A stretch of DNA of 35,840 bases. Source: Opitutia bacterium UBA7374. Its GTDB lineage: Bacteria; Verrucomicrobiota; Verrucomicrobiia; Opitutales; Coraliomargaritaceae. The translations under genes and the position numbers were made by a program. Numbering within the stretch: position 1 is the stretch's first letter; the number at the start of each line of letters is the position of its first letter. Below are positions 25,242-34,709 of this stretch, one piece after another. The stretch lies in assembly GCA_002469895.1 (NCBI GenBank), contig DKOA01000052.1:1-35840 (forward strand). Direction: 5' to 3'. Below the pieces are notes generated by a model. That model made no database searches. It was not told the origin of the DNA and saw only the letters and a list, made by a program, of their open reading frames with translations.

Positions 25242-26642
25242 ATGCACGCAAGGCGCACATCAATCAAAGCACTCGCACTGGCAACCGCCACTGTGCTCGC
25301 AGGCTGTGTCACCCGTGCGCCCGATCCTCAACCCGCGCCGAGTGTCGAACTGCCCGCCGAATGGAACACACCGATCCCCGAAAATGCCGCCGCCAGCGCC
25401 TGGCTCAATGACTTGCAAGACCCCGCACTAAACGCACTCGTAGAGGAAGCACTCGCGGACAATGCCAATTTGCAAACCGCCGCCTACCGGTTTGCTCAAT
25501 CCCTTGCCGAAGCCGGTCTGATCCGTGCCGATGAGCGACCCACCGCGAATTTCGGCCTCGATGGCAATCGCCAGAAAATCAACAGCATTGGCCCCCAATC
25601 CATCGACTCCGCACATTTTAACAACTACCAACTCGGCCTCAATATCAGCTGGGAAATCGATCTCTGGGGTAAACTGCGTGACCGCTCCAGCGCTGCCCTC
25701 GCCCAAACCGAAGCCGCCGCTGCCGAACTCCGGCTAGCTAAACAATCACTCGTCGCACAAATTGCCAAACGCTGGTTCGATTACGCCGAGGCCCATGCCC
25801 TCCTCCGTCTTGCCGAAGAAACCGCGCAGAGCTATGCGCAAAATGAAGTCGCCATCACGACCCGCTTTGAAAAAGGCCTAACCGACCGGCTCGACCTGCA
25901 CCGCATCCGCACCCAGACGGCCAATGCACTCGCTCAGGTAGAAATTGAAAAACGCAAGATCGATGCACTCGCCAGACTCCTCGAAAACCTTCTCGGCCGC
26001 TACCCAGCCGCCGCCCTCGAACCCAATCAATCATTCCCCCCGCTCCCGCTTGCCATACCGGCCGGACTGCCTGCCGAACTCCTCCAGCGACGCCCTGACC
26101 TGATCACCGCCGAACGCCGGCTCGCCGCTGCCGAAAAAAATCTCTCGGCCAATAAAAAAGATCGGCTCCCGGCCTTCTCCCTGACCGGTCTCGGTGGCAC
26201 TCGGTCCGATCAGTTTAATGAACTACTGGAAAACAATTTCAGCGTCTGGTCGCTCGCTGGCAACCTCGCACAACCGCTTTATCAGGGCGGCCGCATTCGT
26301 GCCAACATAAACCGCTCTGCCGCCCTCCGCAATCAGGCCGAAGCGCAGTACCGGGACACCGCGCTGCGCGCCTTCCGCGAAGTCGAGACCGCCCTCGCCG
26401 CCGAGAGTACTCTTCGCCGGGAATTTACCCGCCGTGCAGAAGCAGCCAAAGAAGCCGACGAAGCCGAGGCTCTCGCCTGGAGCCGTTATCGCGATGGAAC
26501 CATCCCCTTTCTTGACGCTCTGGAAAGCCAGCGCACCGCTAACAGCGCACGCTCCGGATGTATTCTCCTGCGCAATCAACTCCTGCAAAACCGCATCGAT
26601 CTCTACCTCGCACTTGGAGGCCCCTTTCAGGATCCATCATGA
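25242..26642 (+). CDS. TolC/NodT-family outer-membrane efflux lipoprotein
   Basis: A 466-residue outer-membrane factor of a tripartite pump. A lipoprotein signal has lipobox LAGC with Cys22 (LALATATVLAGC). The mature part shows the two OEP repeats with long alanine-rich helices: ALVEEALADNANLQTAAYRFAQSLAEAGL and, in the second half, LPAELLQRRPDLITAERRLAAAEKNL, the RRPDI-type motif of NodT/OprM proteins. FRTLD-equivalent residues are VETALAAESTLRREF and IPFLDALESQRTANSARS. It is the first gene of the RND operon; its TGA overlaps the ATG of the adaptor gene (ATGA). Together the three products span both membranes. Confidence 0.95.
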   Translation: MHARRTSIKALALATATVLAGCVTRAPDPQPAPSVELPAEWNTPIPENAAASAWLNDLQDPALNALVEEALADNANLQTAAYRFAQSLAEAGLIRADERPTANFGLDGNRQKINSIGPQSIDSAHFNNYQLGLNISWEIDLWGKLRDRSSAALAQTEAAAAELRLAKQSLVAQIAKRWFDYAEAHALLRLAEETAQSYAQNEVAITTRFEKGLTDRLDLHRIRTQTANALAQVEIEKRKIDALARLLENLLGRYPAAALEPNQSFPPLPLAIPAGLPAELLQRRPDLITAERRLAAAEKNLSANKKDRLPAFSLTGLGGTRSDQFNELLENNFSVWSLAGNLAQPLYQGGRIRANINRSAALRNQAEAQYRDTALRAFREVETALAAESTLRREFTRRAEAAKEADEAEALAWSRYRDGTIPFLDALESQRTANSARSGCILLRNQLLQNRIDLYLALGGPFQDPS

Positions 26643-27778
26643 AACAATTCATCTCTATATTATTGATACTGGTCGTTGCCGCCAGCCTCTCGATCGCCCT
26701 GATTCTACTCAAGCCGGAAGCCGAGAAAAAACAGGTCACCCAACCCGTCACGGAAGTCACGGTGATCGAGGTCACACCCGAAACTGTACAACTCACCATA
26801 CAGAGCCAGGGCACCGTCTTCCCGGTAACCGAGACCGACATCTCTCTCCAGGTTAGCGGGCGCATCATTGAGGTATCCGAATGCTTCAGGGAAGGCTGTT
26901 TTGTCACCGAGGGCACCCCCCTCCTCCGTATCGAAAAAGAAGATTATGAGGCCGCCCTTGCGCTCTGTCGGGCAGAACTCGCACAGGCACGGCTCTCCCT
27001 CGCCACAGAAGAAGCACTGGCCAACCAGGCACGGCTCGACTGGCAGGCCGTCGGCAGCGGAAAACCCAGTGACTTAACCCTGCGCAAACCGCAAATGGCT
27101 CGGGCAAAAGCCGTCGTCGAAAGCGCGCAGGCAGCCGTCGAAAAAGCCCAACGCGATCTCCAGAGGACCACCATTTCAGCTCCCTATGATGCCTACATAC
27201 TAAAAAAGTATGTGGATCTCGGCCAATTCGTCGGCGCCGCACCGAGCACCCCGGCCGCACGTATCTTTAAAAGCTCGGAGGCCGAAGTACGCCTGCCCGT
27301 CTCTGTCGAAGAGGCTCTCCATCTCGAACAACCCGGCCCTGACAAAGGAAACATCACGCTCTACCGCGACACGCCGCAGGGTCGCATCCATTGGCAGGCA
27401 CGGCTTGCCCGTACGGAGGCCACGATTGACCCTTCCAGCCGCTTGCTCCATGTCATCGCCGAATTGGATGACCCCTTTGGCGAATCCTCCGGAAGCGGTT
27501 CCATGCCGCTGAAGCGTGGCATCTTTGTCCTCGCGGAAATTAAGGGACGCACCCTCGAAAATGTCTACTCGCTCCCCCGCTACGCCCTCCGTGGCTCCGA
27601 CTCCCTCTACATCGTCACACCGGATAACACCCTCGTCCGTCGTACCGTTGAAATCATCAAGAGTGATGCCAAGAGCGTAATTATCGGCGATGGCCTTTCA
27701 CCCGGAGAAAAAGTCGCGGCCAGTCCGATCGCCTACTTCTCTGAAAACATGCCGGTTCAGGTAATCGACCGTCCATGA
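26639..27778 (+). CDS. RND periplasmic adaptor (membrane fusion protein)
   Basis: 379 residues from the ATG at 26639, which overlaps the previous stop. The N-terminal membrane anchor is FISILLILVVAASLSIALILL. A barrel-sandwich/lipoyl hairpin follows: QGTVFPVTETDISLQVSGRIIEVSECFREGCFVTEGTPLLRIEKEDYEAAL, then an alpha-helical hairpin (~110-190, rich in Ala/Glu/Arg), then TTISAPYDAYILKKYVDLGQFVG closing the lipoyl half. The rest is beta-barrel and membrane-proximal domain ending LSPGEKVAASPI. It links the inner-membrane pump to the outer-membrane factor. The lipoyl segment contains two Cys (ECFREGC), unusual for this position. Its stop overlaps the ATG of the pump gene. Confidence 0.93.
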   Translation: MKQFISILLILVVAASLSIALILLKPEAEKKQVTQPVTEVTVIEVTPETVQLTIQSQGTVFPVTETDISLQVSGRIIEVSECFREGCFVTEGTPLLRIEKEDYEAALALCRAELAQARLSLATEEALANQARLDWQAVGSGKPSDLTLRKPQMARAKAVVESAQAAVEKAQRDLQRTTISAPYDAYILKKYVDLGQFVGAAPSTPAARIFKSSEAEVRLPVSVEEALHLEQPGPDKGNITLYRDTPQGRIHWQARLARTEATIDPSSRLLHVIAELDDPFGESSGSGSMPLKRGIFVLAEIKGRTLENVYSLPRYALRGSDSLYIVTPDNTLVRRTVEIIKSDAKSVIIGDGLSPGEKVAASPIAYFSENMPVQVIDRP

Positions 27779-30700
27779 TACGCTGGTTCACAAACAACGG
27801 TGTAGCCGCCAACCTGGTCGCTATTATCGTCATTATTGCCGGTTTCTTTGCCGCCAATAGTATTAAGCTGGAGCTCTTCCCCAGACTGGATCTCGATTTG
27901 ATTAATGTCCGGGTCACCTACCCCGGCGCCGCTCCCGAAGAAGTCGAAAGCGGCATCGTCGAACTTGTTGAAGACCGCATCCAGGATCTCGACGGCATTA
28001 AACGCATCCGCTCAACGGCCGCCGAAAGCTACGGCAGTGTACTCGTCGAAGTCGATCGCGGGTATGATGTATCCGAACTACGTGATAAAATCAAAGTGCG
28101 GATCGATACCATCACCAACCTGCCTGAAGAAGCTGAAGAGCCAATCGTCGAGGAAATCGTCATCCGCAACGAATCCATATCCCTCGCTCTCTACGGAGAT
28201 GCCGATGCCACCACCCTGAAAACCATTGCCGAACAGATACGAGACGAACTCAACGCCCAGGAAAACATCACGCAGATCGATCTCAAGGGCATCGCCAATT
28301 ATGAAATCTCTATCGATGTCACCGAGTCGGCCCTCCGCCGATATGGCCTTACCTTTATGGAAGTGGCCGATGCTGTCCGGCGCAGCTCGGTCGATATTCC
28401 CGGTGGCTCGATTAAATCCCGTGGTGGGGAAATCCTCCTCCGCACTACCGGAAAAGCCCTGCGCGGAAACGAATTCGCCCGCATCCCCCTGCTCACTCAG
28501 CCAGACGGCGGTATTGTCCTTCTCGAGGATGTCGCCGAAATCAATGATGGCTTTGTCGATACCCCCCTCATTTCAACATTCAACGGCAAGCGGGCCGTCA
28601 TGCTCCGTATCTTCGCCGTCGGTGATCAGAACACCCTTGATATCGCAACCAGTGTTCGGCGATTCGCAGAATCCTACAAAGAAAGACTGCCTCAGGGCTT
28701 CGAACTGGTCCCCTTTCGCGACTTCACCTACTACCTCAAAGGCCGTCTCCAGATGCTCATCGATAACGGCATCATTGGGCTCATCCTTGTCTTTCTTGTC
28801 CTGACCCTCTTCCTCCGGCCCTCACTCGCCTTCTTTGTCATGATTGGTATTCCCATATCCTTTCTTGGCGCACTCCTCTTTTTGCCCCTGGTCGGCGTCA
28901 GTATCAATCTCGCATCGCTCTTTGGTTTCATTCTCGTGCTCGGCATCGTTGTCGATGATGCCATCATTGTCGGGGAAAGTATCTTTACCCAGTTCCAAAA
29001 ACACGGAGGACCCGGAGTCAACGCATCGGTCGCCGGCGCACACCGCGTGTCCCTGCCCGTCACCTTTGCCGTCCTCACCACCATCGTCGCTTTCATTCCC
29101 ATCCTCACGTTGCCCGGATTCCTTGGTAAATTCTTTTTTCCCATTCCCGTCGTCGTCATCGCCACTCTTATTTGGTCGCTCATCGAGTCGAAACTCGTCC
29201 TGCCCTACCATCTCACACTTTGCCGTGTCGGTGCCGGCAAAGACCGCTCCGAAATGAACTGGTTACTTCGGCAACAGCGGCGCATCGCCGATAGCATGGA
29301 AACCTTTGTCGAGAAACGCTACCGACCCGTCCTCCAGTACTCCATTCGTTATCGTTACGCCTGTGTCGCCCTCTTTACCGGTGTCCTCGCTCTCATGCTG
29401 TCCCTCGTCGCCGGTAAACGCGTGCCCTTTGTCTTCTTCCCCGAAGTCCCATCCGACTATATCGTATCGCAACTTGTCATGCCCGAAGGCACCCCGATTT
29501 CAATTACCGAAGACGGGCTCGCCAAACTGCAGGACGGACTCGATGCCCTGATTGAGGAAACCGAAAAAAACGGGCACGGCTATCCCTTTGAAAACATCGT
29601 CATCACCCTCGGATCCCAACCCTTCGAAGGCGGCGGACCCATGGGAGGGACCCCCGAAGTCTTTAGTGAAAATATCGCCGAGATCGCCGTTGAACTGCAA
29701 AAAAGTGAAGACCGGGTGGGCGGCGGCACGATCAAAGAACTCTCGGCTCCCGCGCTGGCCAAGCGCTGGCGCGAACTTATGCAGCCCATCCCCGGCGCCA
29801 AACGCCTCAGCTTCTCGGCAAACGCTGCCGGTCAAGCCGGACTGCCCGTTGACATCCAGATTTCCGGTACCGACTTTGCCCAACTTCAACAAGTTAGCGA
29901 AACTCTCAAAGATAAACTGGCGACCTACAACGGGCTCTTTGACATCCGCGACAATTACAGTACCGGCAAGCGGGAGATTCAGTTCAAAATCAAGCCCTCC
30001 GCCCAAACTCTCGGCCTGCGCATGAGTGACCTCGGGCGGCAGATACGCGCCGCCTTCTACGGCATCGAAGCACAACGCATCCAACGTGGCCGCGACGACA
30101 TCAAAGTCATGGTGCGTTATCCCAAAGACGAGCGCGTCTCCGTCGAAAACCTCGAAGAGCTGCGCATCCGCACGCCACAGGGCACTGAAGTCCCCTTCAG
30201 TGAAGTCGCTGAAATCGAAATCACCGAAGGCTTTTCCACAATTAATCGTGTCGATCGGCGACGCGTCATTAATATCACCGCCGATGCCAATAAAGAAGTC
30301 GCCGACCTCGATCTGATCAAAGAAGAGTTACACGGCAGCAAAGACGGAACCGGCTATCTCGATGCATTGATGCAGGCTAATCCCGGAGTCCTCTGGAGTC
30401 TTGAAGGGGAAGCCCGCGAGCAGGCCGATACTTATGACAGCCTGATCAAAATGACCGTTGTCGCCATCTTTATTATCTACGCCCTGCTCGCCATCCCCTT
30501 AAAGTCCTACCTCCAACCTTTCATCGTTATGAGCGTCATTCCTTACGGGCTGATCGGCGCCATCGGTGGGCACATGCTCTTGGGTCGCCCGATGAGTATC
30601 CTCTCCATCCTCGGCTTCGTCGCACTCGCCGGGGTGGTCGTCAACGACAGCCTCGTCCTCGTTGACTTCATCAATCAGGAACGCAAAAAAGGCGTCCCCC

Positions 30701-30963
30701 TGCGCGATGCCATTATCGATTCCGGAGCCATGCGCTTCCGTCCCATCATCCTCACCTCTGTGACCACTTTTTGCGGGCTCCTGCCACTTCTCTTTGAGAC
30801 CAGCCTACAGGCTCAGTTCCTCATCCCCATGGCAATCTCACTCAGCTTCGGGGTACTCTTTGCTACGCTCATGACACTCATACTAGTGCCCGGCTTCTAT
30901 TTTATCCTTCAGGACATCATTGATCGCACAGTTGCGCTCTTCAGAAAAACCCGCGCAGAATAA
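27775..30963 (+). CDS. RND efflux pump, AcrB/HAE1-like inner-membrane subunit
   Basis: A 1062-residue proton-driven multidrug-type exporter. TM1 is ANLVAIIVIIAGFFAANSI, followed by the conserved FPRLDLDLINVRVTYPGAAPEEVE. The TM2-TM6 region has IGLILVFLVLTLFLRPSLAFFVMIGIPISFLGALL and the paired aspartates in LGIVVDDAIIVGESI, which carry the proton relay in this family. The second half repeats the layout (FIIYALLAIPLKSYLQPFIVM, GFVALAGVVVNDSLVLVDFIN, FRPIILTSVTTFCGLLPLL). Length and duplicated topology are normal. It is translationally coupled to the adaptor through an ATGA overlap. Substrates could be antimicrobials, phenolics or metabolites; there is nothing specific in the neighbourhood. It ends 12 bases from the convergent DUF983 gene. 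Confidence 0.96.
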   Translation: MIRWFTNNGVAANLVAIIVIIAGFFAANSIKLELFPRLDLDLINVRVTYPGAAPEEVESGIVELVEDRIQDLDGIKRIRSTAAESYGSVLVEVDRGYDVSELRDKIKVRIDTITNLPEEAEEPIVEEIVIRNESISLALYGDADATTLKTIAEQIRDELNAQENITQIDLKGIANYEISIDVTESALRRYGLTFMEVADAVRRSSVDIPGGSIKSRGGEILLRTTGKALRGNEFARIPLLTQPDGGIVLLEDVAEINDGFVDTPLISTFNGKRAVMLRIFAVGDQNTLDIATSVRRFAESYKERLPQGFELVPFRDFTYYLKGRLQMLIDNGIIGLILVFLVLTLFLRPSLAFFVMIGIPISFLGALLFLPLVGVSINLASLFGFILVLGIVVDDAIIVGESIFTQFQKHGGPGVNASVAGAHRVSLPVTFAVLTTIVAFIPILTLPGFLGKFFFPIPVVVIATLIWSLIESKLVLPYHLTLCRVGAGKDRSEMNWLLRQQRRIADSMETFVEKRYRPVLQYSIRYRYACVALFTGVLALMLSLVAGKRVPFVFFPEVPSDYIVSQLVMPEGTPISITEDGLAKLQDGLDALIEETEKNGHGYPFENIVITLGSQPFEGGGPMGGTPEVFSENIAEIAVELQKSEDRVGGGTIKELSAPALAKRWRELMQPIPGAKRLSFSANAAGQAGLPVDIQISGTDFAQLQQVSETLKDKLATYNGLFDIRDNYSTGKREIQFKIKPSAQTLGLRMSDLGRQIRAAFYGIEAQRIQRGRDDIKVMVRYPKDERVSVENLEELRIRTPQGTEVPFSEVAEIEITEGFSTINRVDRRRVINITADANKEVADLDLIKEELHGSKDGTGYLDALMQANPGVLWSLEGEAREQADTYDSLIKMTVVAIFIIYALLAIPLKSYLQPFIVMSVIPYGLIGAIGGHMLLGRPMSILSILGFVALAGVVVNDSLVLVDFINQERKKGVPLRDAIIDSGAMRFRPIILTSVTTFCGLLPLLFETSLQAQFLIPMAISLSFGVLFATLMTLILVPGFYFILQDIIDRTVALFRKTRAE

Positions 30964-30974
30964 CCCGCTCCCGA

Positions 30975-31385
30975 TCAAACAGTCTCCTCCGCCCCTGCTT
31001 CTGTATCCGCTTCTGCATTTGCCGGAAGCTCATTGGGCAGGGCCAAAAAATAGGTCATCAACCACAAACTCCAGGCCCAGGGATAAAGGACGACCGGCAG
31101 CAACAAGCCTGCACTCAGGGAGAGCACCGCCAATACGGTACCATTGATCCATCCGACAAAAAAGAGCCCGACCAATATCGGCAGACAACCAAAGACGATC
31201 AGTCCGTAGTTCCAAACCATCGCACCGAGAAAAAACCCGTCACCGCGTGCCAGTTCCAAGGCACACTGCGGGCACCGATGATGTAGATGAAACCAGTTCC
31301 GGAATATCGGCCGACCCCCGCAATTGGGGCACCGCACACGCAAGCCCCGGAGGAGAATCTCGTATCGACTGACTGTAAATTTCAC
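30975..31385 (-). CDS. DUF983 zinc-ribbon membrane protein
   Basis: 136 residues, starting at a GTG. An N-terminal zinc ribbon has CPNCGG (Cys19, Cys22) and CPQC (Cys38, Cys41) around FRNWFHLHHR. Two hydrophobic segments follow (VFGCLPILVGLFFVGWI and VLAVLSLSAGLLLPVVLYPW). This is the DUF983 layout; the function of the family is unknown. The C-terminus is acidic (NAEADTEAGAEE). It lies 55 bases downstream of proS on the same strand and may be the last gene of the synthetase operon. Confidence 0.85.
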   Translation of the reverse strand: MKFTVSRYEILLRGLRVRCPNCGGRPIFRNWFHLHHRCPQCALELARGDGFFLGAMVWNYGLIVFGCLPILVGLFFVGWINGTVLAVLSLSAGLLLPVVLYPWAWSLWLMTYFLALPNELPANAEADTEAGAEETV

Positions 31386-31440
31386 TTCGTTGGATCAATC
31401 ACTCCACCGGATGCTTTGCGAAATACAAAAAGCGCGGCAA

Positions 31441-32961
31441 TTAATAAGACTTGGCAAAAAGAACTCGCTTCCCCGGCTTGCCGGTAAAAGCGCAGGGCAC
31501 AGTTTCACTCGCTGTAGAATCCGGGATGCAGCGCACAGTCACCTTATATTTCTTGGCGATTGAATCTTCCAATTCCGGATCACAACAGAAGCCCATCAAA
31601 GCAAAGCCCCCATGAGCCTCTCCCGGGTTGCCCGCCTCCGGAGTGAAAAATTCAACAAACTCTGCTTCGCTCGCAATCTCTCGCGTGTGCGCCTTCCGAA
31701 AAGCCTTCGCCTTGGCCAGCAGATTGTCCTGAATCGAATCCAAAAGCCCCGATATACCGGAAATGAAAGCAGACCGATCCATGCTTTCTTTGTCCTTCGG
31801 AGCACGATCCCGACGACCGACAAAGACGGAATCCGCCTCCATGTCTCGGGGACCGACTTCGACACGCACCGGCACACCCTTCTTGATCCACCCCCAGGTC
31901 TTTTCACCACCACGCATATCGCGGTCGTCAAATTCCACTTTTACGCGACCATCGAGAAAGACTTGCGCCTCCAGTTCCCGCTTTAATTCCTGACAGTACT
32001 CCAATACCGCAGCTCGCGTCGACTCCTTCGGCGTCACCGGAATAACCACAACATGAGCCGGCGCAATACGCGGCGGCAGCACCAGCCCGTCATCATCTGA
32101 GTGCGACATAATTAAGCCCCCCACGAGGCGAGTCGAGACCCCCCAGGAAGTCGTCCAGGCATATTCTTCCTTCCCCTCGGCACTGAGGTATTTGATCTCA
32201 CTCGACCGCGCAAAATTTTGCCCGAGGAAGTGCGAAGTGCCTGCCTGCAATGCCTTTCGGTCCTGCATCATCGCTTCGATTGCAAAGGTTGCCTCCGCTC
32301 CGGGAAACCGCTCCGCCTCCGTCTTTTCACCGGTCATCACGGGCATCGCCAGATGGCTCTCCGCAAAGTCTGCATAGACCTCCAGCATTTGCCGGGTCTC
32401 TTCCATCGCCTCCTCCGAACTCGCATGCACCGTATGCCCCTCCTGCCAGAGGAACTCCGCAGTACGCAGAAACAAACGTGTCCGCATCTCCCAGCGTACT
32501 ACATTCGCCCACTGATTGATCAAGAGCGGCAGATCCCGGTAGGACTGTACCCATTTGGCAAACAGTTCGCCAATGATCGTCTCCGAAGTCGGGCGCACAA
32601 TCAACGGCTCTTCCAGGGGACCCGCCGGTTGCAGCTTACCATCGGCATCGGCCTCCAGCCGTGAGTGAGTCACCACCGCGCATTCCTTGGCAAAGCCCTC
32701 CACATGATCCGCCTCCTTCTGCAGAAAGCTCATCGGTATAAAGAGCGGGAAATAAGCATTCTTGTGGCCGGTCGCCTTAAAGCGCGCATCCAGCTCACGC
32801 TGAATATTTTCCCATATGGCATAGCCCCAGGGCTTGATCACCATACAACCCCGCACCGGGGAGGTCTCGGCTAGATCAGCCGCTTTGATCACCTGCTGAT
32901 ACCACTCAGGGTAGTCCTCGGCGCGTGTGGGAGAAATCGCGGTTTGAGCCTTCTTCGACAT
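31441..32961 (-). CDS. proS: Prolyl-tRNA synthetase, archaeal/eukaryotic-type
   Basis: 506 residues from the ATG at 32961; the frame extends to a TTG at 33003 without conserved sequence. It charges tRNA-Pro in the cytoplasm. Class II motifs are clear: RGCMVIKPWGYAIWENIQ (motif 1 area), RPTSETIIGELFAKW, VVRWEMRTRLFLRTAEFLWQEGHT (motif 2) and, near the anticodon domain, DDRDMRGGEKTWGWIKKGVP. The lack of an editing insertion, the ~500-residue length and the ending LFAKSY with a terminal Tyr define the archaeal/eukaryotic-like form also found in some bacteria. The C-terminal extension keeps a Cys pair in GFCCDPELE. It is preceded 43 bases away by a small membrane-protein gene and serS. Confidence 0.96.
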   Translation of the reverse strand: MSKKAQTAISPTRAEDYPEWYQQVIKAADLAETSPVRGCMVIKPWGYAIWENIQRELDARFKATGHKNAYFPLFIPMSFLQKEADHVEGFAKECAVVTHSRLEADADGKLQPAGPLEEPLIVRPTSETIIGELFAKWVQSYRDLPLLINQWANVVRWEMRTRLFLRTAEFLWQEGHTVHASSEEAMEETRQMLEVYADFAESHLAMPVMTGEKTEAERFPGAEATFAIEAMMQDRKALQAGTSHFLGQNFARSSEIKYLSAEGKEEYAWTTSWGVSTRLVGGLIMSHSDDDGLVLPPRIAPAHVVVIPVTPKESTRAAVLEYCQELKRELEAQVFLDGRVKVEFDDRDMRGGEKTWGWIKKGVPVRVEVGPRDMEADSVFVGRRDRAPKDKESMDRSAFISGISGLLDSIQDNLLAKAKAFRKAHTREIASEAEFVEFFTPEAGNPGEAHGGFALMGFCCDPELEDSIAKKYKVTVRCIPDSTASETVPCAFTGKPGKRVLFAKSY

Positions 32962-33004
32962 GCGCCAATAGCAAAGCCCCAGCGACCGCGCCTGCAATGA
33001 CAAA

Positions 33005-33277
33005 CTACTCCGGATCTGCGCTCACTGCATCCGACCCAGAATCCAGTGAATCCGGAATCCAGTCCAGCACAGTCTCAACCACCATCTCCGTAAGATTCGG
33101 ATTGAGCCGACCCAAAGCAAAAAAAATACCGATAATGATCAGGGTGATGACAATGCTCTTACTCAGCTTAATGACAAACTTCATCACCACGACCAAAGCC
33201 AGAACGAGTAGAGCCCAGGCAATCCAATTACCCGACTTCAATGCCACCAGAATCGTTTCCAAAAAGCTTTCGTTCAT
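33005..33277 (-). CDS. Small membrane protein of unknown function
   Basis: A 90-residue ATG-initiated protein with two adjacent hydrophobic segments (WIAWALLVLALVVVMKFVI and IVITLIIIGIFFAL). The C-terminal tail is acidic (DWIPDSLDSGSDAVSADPE). No family is recognised. It sits between serS (48 bases) and proS (43 bases) on the same strand, so co-transcription is likely. Coding potential is supported by the alternating hydrophobic/charged pattern and tight packing. Confidence 0.7.
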   Translation of the reverse strand: MNESFLETILVALKSGNWIAWALLVLALVVVMKFVIKLSKSIVITLIIIGIFFALGRLNPNLTEMVVETVLDWIPDSLDSGSDAVSADPE

Positions 33278-33325
33278 GCCCTTATAATAGTTCGATTCAA
33301 TGACACCGATCCCATCAGGACAAGC

Positions 33326-34600
33326 CTAGGATGTCGCCTCCCCGATATGGGACTGCCCCATCCAGGGGATCAGGCAATCCGGCACTTTCACCCGACCGTC
33401 TGCCTGCAGATTATTTTCCAACAAAGCCGCCAGCACGCGCGGTACCGCCAGACCCGAACCGTTCAATGTATGCACCGCAGCCGGCTTGCCATCAGCACCC
33501 CGGAAACGAATCCCCGCACGACGCGCCTGAAAATCCGTGAAGTTACTGCAACTCGAGACCTCCAGCCAGCGCTTCTGCCCAGCTGCAAAAACCTCCAAGT
33601 CATACTGCTTGGCATGCGGAAAACCAATATCACCCGCACACATCCGCAATACCCGATAAGGCAAATCCAACTTCTGCAGAATACCCTCCACATCTGTCCG
33701 CAGTTTCTCCAGCTCTTCCATACTCGTCTCCGGGTGCGTCCACTTCACCAGTTCCACTTTATCAAACTGATGCAAACGATTCAACCCACGCACATGCGCA
33801 CCCCAACTCCCCGCCTCACGACGAAAACAAGGCGTGTATGCACAACGATAGACCGGCAGTGATTCCCCCTCTAAAATCTCGTCACGGTAAAAATTGGTCA
33901 CCGGCACCTCTGCCGTCGGTATGAGATACAAGCCCTCGTTCTCATCCACGTACATCTGCCCCTCCTTGTCCGGCAGTTGACCGGTCGCAGTTGCACTTTC
34001 CGCATTCACCACAATCGGAGGACACATCTCCTCGTAGCCGTTGGCGCGCGCCTCCTCGAGAAAGAAATTGACCAGCGCGCGTACCATCCGGGCCATCTCA
34101 CCGACATAAAAAGGGAAACCCGCACCGGCCGCTTTGACCCCGCGCCCAAAATCGATCCTTGATTCAAACCAGGAGATTTCAAAATGAGGCAGCGCATGCG
34201 GATACGCCGCTTCCGCATCGCCCCAGGTCGAAGCCACTTCATTGTCCGCCTCCCCCTTACCATCCGGAACCGATGGATCCGGCAAATTCGGAATGCCCAA
34301 AAACGCTTCATGAAAACGCTCGTCCGCCTCTTTCGCAGCCGCTTCCAACGCCTTCGCCTCCGTGGCGATCGCCTTCATCTCCGCTACCTTCTCTAAAAAC
34401 TCCGGTGATCCCTTGGCCAACGCAGCCATTTCCTGATTGGCTGCCTTCTGCCGCGCCCGGGCATTTTCCGCATCTGTGATAGAAGCACGCCGACGCCCAT
34501 CTAAATCGAGCACAGTGTCGATTTCGCAAGCGAACTTTTTACGGGCAATCGCAGACCGGACATAATCCGGCTGTTCACGAAGTAGCTTAATATCAATCAT
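33326..34600 (-). CDS. serS: Seryl-tRNA synthetase
   Basis: 424 residues from the ATG at 34600 (MIDIKLLREQPDYVRSAIARK, the conserved SerRS N-terminus); an upstream in-frame codon at 34618 adds six residues without support. Residues ~25-105 form the antiparallel coiled-coil arm that binds the tRNA-Ser long variable arm. The class II catalytic core follows: TAEVPVTNFYRDEIL (TxE serine-binding loop), FRREAGSWGAHVRGLNRLHQFDKVELV (motif 2) and GSGLAVPRVLAALLENNLQADG (motif 3). In motif 2 the usual D-T before RGL is replaced by H-V. It is the first gene of a minus-strand operon with the small membrane protein and proS. Confidence 0.97.
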   Translation of the reverse strand: MIDIKLLREQPDYVRSAIARKKFACEIDTVLDLDGRRRASITDAENARARQKAANQEMAALAKGSPEFLEKVAEMKAIATEAKALEAAAKEADERFHEAFLGIPNLPDPSVPDGKGEADNEVASTWGDAEAAYPHALPHFEISWFESRIDFGRGVKAAGAGFPFYVGEMARMVRALVNFFLEEARANGYEEMCPPIVVNAESATATGQLPDKEGQMYVDENEGLYLIPTAEVPVTNFYRDEILEGESLPVYRCAYTPCFRREAGSWGAHVRGLNRLHQFDKVELVKWTHPETSMEELEKLRTDVEGILQKLDLPYRVLRMCAGDIGFPHAKQYDLEVFAAGQKRWLEVSSCSNFTDFQARRAGIRFRGADGKPAAVHTLNGSGLAVPRVLAALLENNLQADGRVKVPDCLIPWMGQSHIGEATS

Positions 34601-34709
34601 AGGGCCTGTGGAAAGCACGGATGAGATGCCAAACCGGCAACGGGGTCAAAACGATATTTACAATGAAAACAGAAATTGAATCCCCATCAATTTACCCCAT
34701 CTTGTCGCT

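Noticed and set aside
28731..29257. Long overlapping frames on both strands inside the RND pump gene
   Set aside because: They are charged or serine-rich shadows of a conserved coding region and have no family features.
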